The position numbers and the translations under genes are program-made. A stretch of 64,000 bases of DNA from DATKUC01 sp964577375 (GTDB taxonomy: Bacteria; Spirochaetota; Spirochaetia; DSM-27196; DATKUC01), in contig CAZNYW010000008.1 of assembly GCA_964577375.1 (NCBI GenBank), forward strand, positions 34,322 through 98,321, in the 5' to 3' direction. The notes under the pieces were generated by a model, which made no database searches, was not told the DNA's origin, and saw only the letters and a program-made list of their open reading frames with translations. Below, piece after piece: positions 7,970-15,531 of this stretch. Position 1 is the stretch's first letter, and the number at the start of each line of letters is the position of its first letter.

Positions 7970-10276
7970 TCACTGAGCTGCGGCAGGGTACTGTCCCACA
8001 GGAAGCGGCAGCGGCGTCTCCGGATGCGGAAGCCGTCCCGGGTGCCGCTCGTCGAAGCCCTTCAGGTACTCTTTCATCTCGGAGAGCCGCCGGATCGCGA
8101 GGAGCTCCCGGGAGATCCCCTTCATCTCGGCGATGGTGAAGGAGGCAAGCCGCCGCTTCACCGATTCCACCTTTGCGGGCGTCACGCTCAGCTTGCGAAT
8201 GCCGATTCCGACAAAGAACGGCAGGAGCACCGGATCGGATGCGACATCGCCGCAGATCGACAGCTCCGCGCGCTTTTGTCCGCTGAAACGGGCAATCGCG
8301 GAGAAGACTCGAAGGACGGTCGGGTGGTGGCTCTGATACAGATGTTGCAGCTTCTCGTTGGTGCGGTCCACGGCGAGGAGGTACATGGTAAGATCGTTCG
8401 TCCCGATTGAAAGGAAGTCGGTTTCCGTTGCGAGATCGCCGACCGCCATGGCGGCGGAGGGAAGCTCGACCATGGCGCCGACCAGAGGGGCGGCGTTGTG
8501 GCCTACTTTCCGCTCGGCGAGCGTCGCCGCCGCGAGCCGGATCTCCTCTTTCGCTTCAAGCACCTCCTCCACACCTGAGACCATCGGCAGCATGATCCGC
8601 AGATCGGCGCCCTCTCCGGCGCGCAGCATTGCCCGCAGCTGCTCGCGAAACATCTCGCGGTTGGCGAGCGAAAAGCGGATTCCTCGCACGCCCAGGAAGG
8701 GATTGGTCTCCGCTTCGGCCCTGCCCTGCAGGAGCTTGTCGCCGCCGATGTCGGCCGTTCTGAGCACTACCGGCTTTCCCGCCTGACTGACCACAATCGA
8801 CCGGTATATGCGGTACTGCTGTTCCTCCGAAAGGTAGTCGTTCTTGAGAATGAAGGGGAACTCGCTCCGGTAGAGCCCGATTCCCTCCGCCCCCTGCGCG
8901 GTCGCCTCCAGAGCGTCCTTCAGAATGTTCACGTTCGCGAGCACCTGTACGGCGGTTCCGTCGGCCGACCTGCCCTTCAGATGGTAGGCCTCGAGGTCAA
9001 CCGTGACACGGCTGCGGGCGGCGCGGTGGCTGTCGAGCCTCCCGCGCTCCGGATTGACGTAGAGCCAGCCGCCTGAGGCGTCGAGCAGAAGAGGCGTGCC
9101 CTCCGGAATCTTCAGAATCGCCCTGTCGTCGGTGATCAGAACGGGCAGGCCGAGCGATCTGGCAAGAATCGCGATGTGGGCCGTGACCCCGCTTCCCCGG
9201 AGGACAAGCCCCTCGACGCCCTCTACGGCGAGCCGGTACAGGTCCGACGGGTAGATGTGGCGCGCAATCGCGATCTTGCCCCTGTAGGAGAACCCTTCGC
9301 GCGACCCGCCGACGATGTTGTTTATGAGCCGGTACCCGAGGTCGCGAACGTCCTGCGCCTTCTCGGCAAACCTCACCTCCGACATCGCGGAAAAGCGGTC
9401 TGCGTACTCGGCGACGACCGACTTGACGGAATCCACCGCGGACTGCCCCTCCTCGATGCGGCTCCGCATCTTGTCGGTGAAGCTTCCGTCCTTGAGCATC
9501 AGCTCGTGCGCGGAGAAGATCATCGCGACCATTTCGATATCGCCCGAGGATGCACTGTCCTGAAGGCCGGCGAGCTGCCTGATGGAGGCGGCGAGCGCGG
9601 CCTCGAAGAGGGCGAGCTCCGATTCCGGGTCGCCGGGCGGCACAGCCTGCCGGGCGAGAGATTCGATATCGGTCCAGAACGGAAGTGCCGAGCCGACGGC
9701 CTGGCCGTCGGACGCCTTGAGTCCGCGGATAAGCCGGAGGGGAGCCTCCGGTACCGCGGCGACCGGAGACGAGATGAGCGCGGAAGCGTCGTTCAGGAGA
9801 TCGCCGAAGCGGGATGCGGCCGCCATCAGCTCCACATCGTCCTCGCGGGCGAAACCTTCACTGTCGGTGCGCGCCAGAATGAGCACCCCGATCTGCACCG
9901 GACCAAGGATGATCGGTATCAGCACCTTCGAGCGGTAGGGATGGTCGCGGCCCGCCTCCTCGGAGGTGACCCGGATGATTCTCCGCTCGGTGAAGGCGCG
10001 GCCGACCTCGTTCCCCTCGAGTGCGAACCTCGGCGGGGTTTCCTGTCCGGCAAATCCGCCCCCGTCGACAAGCCTGCCCTCCTCGAAACCTGCTCGAAAG
10101 ACAAGCTCTTCCTCACCTTCATCGTGGACGAAGACCGCCCCCATGTGCGCGCCGGTGCGCATGACCAGGTGGCTGATCATCTTCGCCAGAAAGGCGTTTC
10201 GTGCCTCTTCGTCGTCAAAAAACGATATTTTGCTGGCGATCTCTTCGATCGCGCCGGCAATCCTGTCTGTTTTCAT
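7970..10276 (-). CDS. ptsP: Phosphoenolpyruvate-protein phosphotransferase with N-terminal GAF domain (PtsP/EI-Ntr type)
   Basis: The 768-residue protein begins with a GAF-like sensory domain (about 1-165), then an enzyme I HPr-interacting helical domain (I-F-S-A-H-E-L-M-L-K-D near 253-263), a phosphohistidine swivel domain with the active-site histidine at about 367 (G-S-G-V-T-A-H-I-A-I-L-A-R), and a C-terminal PEP-binding barrel with L-R-T-A-D-I-G-G-D-K, a conserved N-P-F-L-G-V-R-G-I-R and the catalytic cysteine at about 675 (S-I-C-G-D). It should transfer phosphate from PEP to an HPr-type carrier. The GAF domain is the mark of the nitrogen-PTS enzyme I. No HPr or EIIA gene is next to it. 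An in-frame TTG 18 bases upstream is possible, but the ATG at 10276 better matches where homology begins. Confidence 0.88.
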   Translation of the reverse strand: MKTDRIAGAIEEIASKISFFDDEEARNAFLAKMISHLVMRTGAHMGAVFVHDEGEEELVFRAGFEEGRLVDGGGFAGQETPPRFALEGNEVGRAFTERRIIRVTSEEAGRDHPYRSKVLIPIILGPVQIGVLILARTDSEGFAREDDVELMAAASRFGDLLNDASALISSPVAAVPEAPLRLIRGLKASDGQAVGSALPFWTDIESLARQAVPPGDPESELALFEAALAASIRQLAGLQDSASSGDIEMVAMIFSAHELMLKDGSFTDKMRSRIEEGQSAVDSVKSVVAEYADRFSAMSEVRFAEKAQDVRDLGYRLINNIVGGSREGFSYRGKIAIARHIYPSDLYRLAVEGVEGLVLRGSGVTAHIAILARSLGLPVLITDDRAILKIPEGTPLLLDASGGWLYVNPERGRLDSHRAARSRVTVDLEAYHLKGRSADGTAVQVLANVNILKDALEATAQGAEGIGLYRSEFPFILKNDYLSEEQQYRIYRSIVVSQAGKPVVLRTADIGGDKLLQGRAEAETNPFLGVRGIRFSLANREMFREQLRAMLRAGEGADLRIMLPMVSGVEEVLEAKEEIRLAAATLAERKVGHNAAPLVGAMVELPSAAMAVGDLATETDFLSIGTNDLTMYLLAVDRTNEKLQHLYQSHHPTVLRVFSAIARFSGQKRAELSICGDVASDPVLLPFFVGIGIRKLSVTPAKVESVKRRLASFTIAEMKGISRELLAIRRLSEMKEYLKGFDERHPGRLPHPETPLPLPVGQYPAAAQ

Positions 10277-10313
10277 CAGGTAGAAAGTACGCAATCACAC
10301 CGCGCCGGGGAAA

Positions 10314-11180
10314 CTATCCGCTCGCGCGCAGACGGCGCCGGGTCGCGAAGATAGAGCCAGTCAGCACGAGAACGAAACCGACGCCCATGCCGACCGTGAA
10401 GGTCTCGTTCAGGATGGTGACGCCGAGCAGTGCGGCCACCGCCGGATTGACGTAGGTGATCACCGTCGCACGCACCGGCCCCATCTCCGCGATGAGCGCA
10501 AAAAAAAGAAGAAACGCGAGCGCGGTGCAGACGATCCCGAGCACAGCGATCGATGCCAGGACCGATGGTCCGGGTAAAGCGCGCGGCCAGGCCAGGGCGG
10601 CGAGGGGCGCGTAGCCGGCAGCGCAGATAGCGAGCGAGAGACCGACCACCGTCACCGACGGCAGCCCGGAGAGGTAGCGGCGGAGAATGGCCGGTCCTGC
10701 AGCGTAGCCCACTGCCACCAGCCCCATTTCGACTAGCGAGGTACCATCGGCCCGGCCGAAATCGAGACCGACGATCGCGGCTACGCCGGCGAGGCCAACC
10801 ACCAGCCCGGCAATCCCCGCCGGGCCCATGCCCTCCCGGTTCCCGAAGAGCGGCGCGATGATCACCCCGACTAGAGGCACAGAGGAGACCAGCAGTCCTG
10901 CGAGCGAGCTCGAGATATGCTGCTCGGCGCTCGAAAGAAGAAACCATGGGCCGCCCACTTCCACGATGGAATAAACGACGAGCGGAATCCACCTGATCCC
11001 GATGCCGCGGAGGCCGTTGCGGTAGAGGACGATGGGCATCAGGATGAGCGCGCCGATTGCCGTCCGCGCAAAAACCAGGACGACGGGCGCCACGCCGCCG
11101 ACCGCTACACGGATGAGAAGGTAGGGAATTCCCCAGATCACGCACATTGCGCCGAAAAGCAGGAGACCGCGTCGAGTCAT
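10314..11180 (-). CDS. EamA/DMT-family transporter
   Basis: The 288-residue protein has ten hydrophobic segments arranged as two similar halves, each starting near a conserved proline/glycine-rich helix, which is the EamA (RhaT/YdcZ-like drug/metabolite transporter) layout. The first half opens with G-A-M-C-V-I-W-G-I-P-Y-L, a typical EamA start; the second ends with Y-V-N-P-A-V-A-A-L-L-G and an N-E-T-F-T segment, both characteristic. The ATG at 11180 was chosen over a much longer upstream reading frame because it lies directly before the first membrane helix. It likely exports or imports a small metabolite; the substrate is unknown. Confidence 0.8.
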   Translation of the reverse strand: MTRRGLLLFGAMCVIWGIPYLLIRVAVGGVAPVVLVFARTAIGALILMPIVLYRNGLRGIGIRWIPLVVYSIVEVGGPWFLLSSAEQHISSSLAGLLVSSVPLVGVIIAPLFGNREGMGPAGIAGLVVGLAGVAAIVGLDFGRADGTSLVEMGLVAVGYAAGPAILRRYLSGLPSVTVVGLSLAICAAGYAPLAALAWPRALPGPSVLASIAVLGIVCTALAFLLFFALIAEMGPVRATVITYVNPAVAALLGVTILNETFTVGMGVGFVLVLTGSIFATRRRLRASG

Positions 11181-11245
11181 CCACTGTATATAGCAGAGAT
11201 CAGCGTCGGCGGACAACGACCCGCGGACGGGAACTGGTCGGCGGG

Positions 11246-12133
11246 TCAGCCTCCTGCCGACGCCAGGGTGAGCCCGATGGAGAACAGCGTTACCGGCGCC
11301 GCTGAGGCGGTCGTCCAGGGGTCGGTAATCCGTTCCAGCTGCGCGTAAAGCGAAGCGCCGTGGCGGGCCGAAGGGGCGTGCAGGCCGATCCGTGCGTGCC
11401 AGTCGAGATTGAGCGGGTTCTCGACCGCCACCGGCGTCGACTGACTCCGCAGCGTGCAGGCCGCTCCGCCTTCGAGAAAGAGCCACGCAGACCCGGCAAG
11501 CTCTACCGCGTCGATGTGAAGGCGGGCTGATAGCCGCAGCTGGTCCGGTTCAGCCGGACCCGACTGGAAAAGATCCGGCAGCGCAATCATCGCCTCCGCC
11601 TCGGGCCAGATCGAGCTGTGTGCGCCCGATCCGCCCCATTGAATCACAATCGGCCGGTGCGACAGCGAAAGGTGCAGAGAATCCTGGATGATCAGACGCC
11701 CGCTGGAATTGTCCACCGCGTGCCGACAGTCGTGCGCGTAGGCGGCAGCGAGGTTGAAGTCTCCGAGCGCGAAGGAGCCCGAGAGCACGAGGTTCGTGAT
11801 CAGATCCTGCGCGATGAACATCGTTTCGTTCCGCCCTTCGGGGCTGAAGCGGAAAATGAGCCGTGACGATCCGCCGAGCAGGAAGCGCTGCGTGCGAACG
11901 AAGGGAACGGTGACCGCCGTGTCGAAGATCCACCGGAACGGCTGGTCCTGAAGGTTCTGCGGATACTGGTTGAGCGAAAGCCATCCCCCGGCGGCGGGAA
12001 AGAGCTGCGTCGGCCCGTAGGATGCATCGCTGGGAAAGGGCGGCGGCACGATCGCCTGCCCGCAGGCGCCTGCGACGCCGAACAGGGCGCCCAGAAGGAC
12101 CGTGATGAGGGCGAGTCGCGTGAGCTCACGCAT
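11246..12133 (-). CDS. Exported protein of unknown function
   Basis: I do not recognise this 295-residue protein. It has a clear signal peptide (positively charged start, hydrophobic core about 7-24, then A-C-G-Q-A). The mature part alternates polar and hydrophobic residues and is rich in W, F and L with many short segments such as R-L-I-F-R-F, N-L-A-A-A-Y and P-V-T-L-F-S-I-G-L-T-L, which suggests beta strands, possibly an outer-membrane barrel. The final residues are not a classical aromatic C-terminus, so the barrel idea is weak. It lies 65 bases upstream of the EamA transporter on the same strand and is divergent from the MFS gene. Confidence 0.6.
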   Translation of the reverse strand: MRELTRLALITVLLGALFGVAGACGQAIVPPPFPSDASYGPTQLFPAAGGWLSLNQYPQNLQDQPFRWIFDTAVTVPFVRTQRFLLGGSSRLIFRFSPEGRNETMFIAQDLITNLVLSGSFALGDFNLAAAYAHDCRHAVDNSSGRLIIQDSLHLSLSHRPIVIQWGGSGAHSSIWPEAEAMIALPDLFQSGPAEPDQLRLSARLHIDAVELAGSAWLFLEGGAACTLRSQSTPVAVENPLNLDWHARIGLHAPSARHGASLYAQLERITDPWTTASAAPVTLFSIGLTLASAGG

Positions 12134-12200
12134 GCACCAAATATACTAAGGATGAGCGAGTTATTGACCCGCGGGCCGGCGGCGTGCCACCATCGGTCGG

Positions 12201-13460
12201 GTGGATCAGACACCCACTGCTTTTTCCATCCTTCGTCACCCGCTCTTCAGCCGCTTCGTCCTTTCACGCGTGTCGAGCACCCTCGCCTCGCAGTCGCTCG
12301 CGGTTGCGGTAGGCTGGCAGATCTACGCGCTCAGCAACAGCACCTTCTACCTCGGACTCGTGGGCCTCGCTCAGTTTCTGCCGATGTTTCTACTGACGCT
12401 CGTTGTGGGGCAGGTTGCCGACAGAAGCGACCGGAGGAAGATCGCGCGCGCCTGCCAGCTCATCGAGGCCGCGGCGATCGGGTTGCTCGTGGCGGCAACG
12501 GTCGGCGGCTTCATCACGCCGGGAATGATCCTTGCCGCCGTCTCGCTCTTCGGCGCGGCCCGCGCCTTCGAGATGCCGAGCATGCAGGCGCTGCTTCCGG
12601 GCCTTGTGGGCCCCGCCATATTCCCGCGGGCAACCGCATGGTCCACCTCCGCGGCCCAGACCGCCGCCATCATCGGACCCGCGCTCGGCGGCGCGCTCTA
12701 CGTCGCGGGCCCCACGGTCGCCTACCTCGCCTCCGCGCTACTCCTGGTCTGCGCAGCAATACTGATTTCCACCATCAGGCTCGAACGCGAGCCTCCAAAG
12801 AGGCAGCCGGCCACCCTTCGCTCGGCGCTCGCCGGTCTCGCCTTCATCCGAAGACGCCCCGCCATCCTCGGGGCCATATCGCTCGACCTTTTTGCCGTTC
12901 TCTTCGGCGGCGCGACCGCGCTCCTGCCCGCCTACGCACGCGACATACTCGCGGTCGGTCCCTGGGCTCTCGGGCTCCTGCGTTCGGCGCCTTCGGTCGG
13001 CGCGGTCGCCATGTCGGTATTCCTCGCGCACCGGCCCCTTCGCCGGCGCGTAGGGCGCACGATGCTCATTGCGGTGGCGATCTTCGGCCTTGCAACGATC
13101 CTCTTTGCCGTCTCGAGATCCTTCGCACTTTCGCTCGGCGCGCTCATCGTCCTCGGCGCCGCCGACGTCATCAGCATGGTGATCCGCTCGTCGCTCGTGC
13201 AGCTGCGCACCCCGGACGAGATGCGCGGCCGTGTGAGCGCCGTGAACTCGCTCTTCGTCGGAACTTCGAATCAGCTCGGCGAGTTCGAGTCGGGCATCAC
13301 CGCGTCCTGGTTCGGCCTGGTCCCGGCGGTGATCATCGGCGGCGCGGGAACGCTTCTTGTGGTGCTCGTCTGGTCGCGGCTGTTTCCCGCGCTCCGGCGG
13401 GCAGACCGGCTGGAGGACGAAACGGAGAGGCGGGAAGCGCAGTCAGGTCCCCGCGGCTGA
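12201..13460 (+). CDS. MFS transporter (MFS_3 / enterobactin-exporter-like)
   Basis: The 419-residue protein has about twelve hydrophobic helices, the loop motif G-Q-V-A-D-R-S-D-R-R-K between helices 2 and 3, and the late motif D-E-M-R-G-R-V-S-A-V-N typical of the MFS_3 branch (EntS-like exporters). It should be a proton-driven exporter in the inner membrane. The start is a GTG with only a weak ribosome site, and no in-frame ATG fits the family start (F-S-I-L-R-H-P-L-F-S-R-F). Its stop is one base away from the stop of the convergent histidine kinase. Confidence 0.82.
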   Translation: MDQTPTAFSILRHPLFSRFVLSRVSSTLASQSLAVAVGWQIYALSNSTFYLGLVGLAQFLPMFLLTLVVGQVADRSDRRKIARACQLIEAAAIGLLVAATVGGFITPGMILAAVSLFGAARAFEMPSMQALLPGLVGPAIFPRATAWSTSAAQTAAIIGPALGGALYVAGPTVAYLASALLLVCAAILISTIRLEREPPKRQPATLRSALAGLAFIRRRPAILGAISLDLFAVLFGGATALLPAYARDILAVGPWALGLLRSAPSVGAVAMSVFLAHRPLRRRVGRTMLIAVAIFGLATILFAVSRSFALSLGALIVLGAADVISMVIRSSLVQLRTPDEMRGRVSAVNSLFVGTSNQLGEFESGITASWFGLVPAVIIGGAGTLLVVLVWSRLFPALRRADRLEDETERREAQSGPRG

Positions 13461-13461
13461 T

Positions 13462-14802
13462 TCATGGCGCCTCTTCATCCGCCGGGAGCTCGATGCTGAC
13501 TTTGACCGTAGTGCCGGCTCCCTCCCGGCTGTCGATCTCGAGAAAACCGCCGTGTGTCCTGAGCAGCTCCCGGGCGCTCCGCAGGCCGATCCCCCGCGAG
13601 GAGACATGGCTCTCGTCGGGGCCGTAGGTTCCTGAACGGACGTCGGCGAGCCGCGCCGCGCTCATGCCCTGGCCGGAATCCTTAACGGTGATGGTCAGCC
13701 CGGATGAGCTTACCGACGCAAAGACGTCGATCTTCCCGCCTGCGGTGTACTTGATCGCGTTGTGCAGCAGGTTGCCCAGGACGCGGGTCAGATCAGTCAG
13801 CGGCGCGGTGACCGGAGCTATCTCTTGCGGGACGTGTGTCTCGATCGAGGTTCCCTTGGCGGAAGCGGCCGAGCTGTACTGCATCACCACCTGTTCGAGA
13901 AAGGTCGCGAGCTGAATGCGCCGCATGCCGGTGTCGACAGCCGCCTTGCCTGTTCCGCTCTTTGCGCGCCCTTCGGCAATGGAGAGGATCGTCGAGTGGG
14001 ACTGTTCCAGCGTATCCAGATACCAGCGCTGCTCATCGGTGAGTTCGGTCGCCCGCAGGAGCCTGAGCGTGTTCAACGCCACGGTGAGCGGATTGCGGAT
14101 ATCGTGATTGCTCTCTTCGAACTGACGCTCCTGCCGCGCGAGAGCAAGGCTCTCGGTCACATGGATCTCCTCGAGCTGATCGTTGAGCACACGGCGAGCC
14201 GAGAGCTGATTCTCCGCCAGGAGCGAGAGGTGCATCTCGAATCGTGCTATCGCATAGCAGAGAAGCAGAATCAGAAACACCGGCACAGCGACCCGCACGA
14301 GCTGGGCCCGGGTGTCACCGACTTGGCTGTAGGCCAGGAGATTTACCACCAGTGCGACCGCAAACATGACATCGACCTGATATCGCCGCTTCGCATAGAG
14401 GCCCATTATGATGACGGAACCGGTCGCCAGGGAGGCCGCGAAGAGCCCGGCGGTAGCCTTGGAAGCGGAAGAGGAGGCCGGAACAAGATAGGAGACGACG
14501 CCCATGATAACTGTGACCCCCCAGAAAACCAGGTTGGTCGCGGCCTGAAGCCGTCGGGCCCTGTTAAGCAGATACGCGGCGAGGATCACGGCAAAGAGCG
14601 ACAGCCGGGCTCCGGAGAAGTACCATTCGCCAAGCAGAATGTTGAACAGCCCTGTCAGCACTATGATGGGCGCGACCACGTAGAGCGAATGCATGAACAC
14701 CCGTTCGCGTCGTGCGCGAGGCGACTCGAAGAAGTCGTCGTTCGCCCCCAGATACCATCGTCGAAACCGCGTCGTCCACGCAGCGTTCGGATCATGTCTC
14801 AT
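13462..14802 (-). CDS. Orphan membrane sensor histidine kinase
   Basis: The 446-residue protein has about six hydrophobic helices in residues 38-186, a coiled linker, a dimerisation/phosphoacceptor site E-S-N-H-D-I-R-N-P-L (histidine 233), an N box L-L-H-N-A-I-K-Y-T, a G1 box D-S-G-Q-G-M and a G2 box G-I-G-L-R-S. This is a complete HisKA + HATPase_c kinase with an integral-membrane sensor of unknown signal. No response regulator gene is adjacent, so the partner must be elsewhere. A GGTGGTAGAGA ribosome site precedes the ATG. Confidence 0.85.
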   Translation of the reverse strand: MRHDPNAAWTTRFRRWYLGANDDFFESPRARRERVFMHSLYVVAPIIVLTGLFNILLGEWYFSGARLSLFAVILAAYLLNRARRLQAATNLVFWGVTVIMGVVSYLVPASSSASKATAGLFAASLATGSVIIMGLYAKRRYQVDVMFAVALVVNLLAYSQVGDTRAQLVRVAVPVFLILLLCYAIARFEMHLSLLAENQLSARRVLNDQLEEIHVTESLALARQERQFEESNHDIRNPLTVALNTLRLLRATELTDEQRWYLDTLEQSHSTILSIAEGRAKSGTGKAAVDTGMRRIQLATFLEQVVMQYSSAASAKGTSIETHVPQEIAPVTAPLTDLTRVLGNLLHNAIKYTAGGKIDVFASVSSSGLTITVKDSGQGMSAARLADVRSGTYGPDESHVSSRGIGLRSARELLRTHGGFLEIDSREGAGTTVKVSIELPADEEAP

Positions 14803-14935
14803 TCTCTACCACCCGGTTGTTGGACTACGAACAAGCTTTGAGCTCCCGGTCGAAGGATTTCATCAAACCACATATGGCCGATCATCGCAATTCGATCTTC
14901 CCTCTTATCGCCGGCGGCTGCTGTTCGCTGCGCGG

Positions 14936-14964
14936 TTGACCGCAGAAGAAGGGATGGCTACGCT
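14936..14964 (+). promoter_or_regulatory. Candidate promoter for the DinB-fold gene
   Basis: TTGACC (14936-14941) and TACGCT (14959-14964) are 17 bases apart. The predicted start would leave a short leader carrying the AAGGAGG site of the gene at 14984. Confidence 0.4.
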
Positions 14965-14983
14965 TGGTTCAGAAGGAGGCGTC

Positions 14984-15478
14984 ATGAGCAGGTCAATTGA
15001 GTCGATTCTCGGAACGCTCGAGCTTGCCCCGGCGATTCTCGAGGATTTTGTGAAGGGCATTCCGCAGACGGCTCTGACGGTCGCGCGGCGAACCGGTTTC
15101 TGGACGATCGAGCAGCATGTTTTCCACCTTGCCGATGTCCAGCCGATGCTCTACGGCCGCCTCTGCCGCTTTCGCGACGAGGAGCACCCGGACTTCGTCC
15201 CCTTCATCCCCGGCTCCGGAACGCCGCAGCCGGCCGAAACAAAGGTGAAGAGCATCTTTGAAGCGTTCGAGCTGTTTCGCGACCTGCGCGCGCAGACTGT
15301 CGACCTCGCCCGCTCACTGCCGCAAGCGGTCTGGAGCAGGAGCGGCACGCATCCGGAATACCGGTCCTACACCGCTGCCATCCTTCTGCGCCACATCATG
15401 ATGCACGACCACTGGCACATGTACCGGATCGAAGAGCTCTGGCTGACGAACGACGAGTACCTCACCGAGTTGACATGA
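14984..15478 (+). CDS. DinB-family (DinB_2) putative metal-dependent protein
   Basis: The 164-residue protein has the four-helix DinB/YfiT pattern with histidines that match the family metal triad: the E-Q-H-V-F-H segment (about 43-48) and the H-D-H-W-H-M cluster (about 143-148). Members include thiol transferases and many proteins of unknown reaction. The ATG at 14984 is set by an AAGGAGG ribosome site; a much longer upstream reading frame overlaps the kinase gene and is not supported. It is divergent from the histidine kinase and convergent with the acylase gene. Confidence 0.75.
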   Translation: MSRSIESILGTLELAPAILEDFVKGIPQTALTVARRTGFWTIEQHVFHLADVQPMLYGRLCRFRDEEHPDFVPFIPGSGTPQPAETKVKSIFEAFELFRDLRAQTVDLARSLPQAVWSRSGTHPEYRSYTAAILLRHIMMHDHWHMYRIEELWLTNDEYLTELT

Positions 15479-15531
15479 ACCACAGGCCCCCGCGTGCGGG
15501 ACTATCCGGGCTGGTCCGACCGGCTACACGT

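Noticed and set aside
12152..13627. 491-codon plus-strand frame over the MFS gene
   Set aside because: Arginine-rich shadow of the transporter in another frame; the transporter frame has clear membrane helices.
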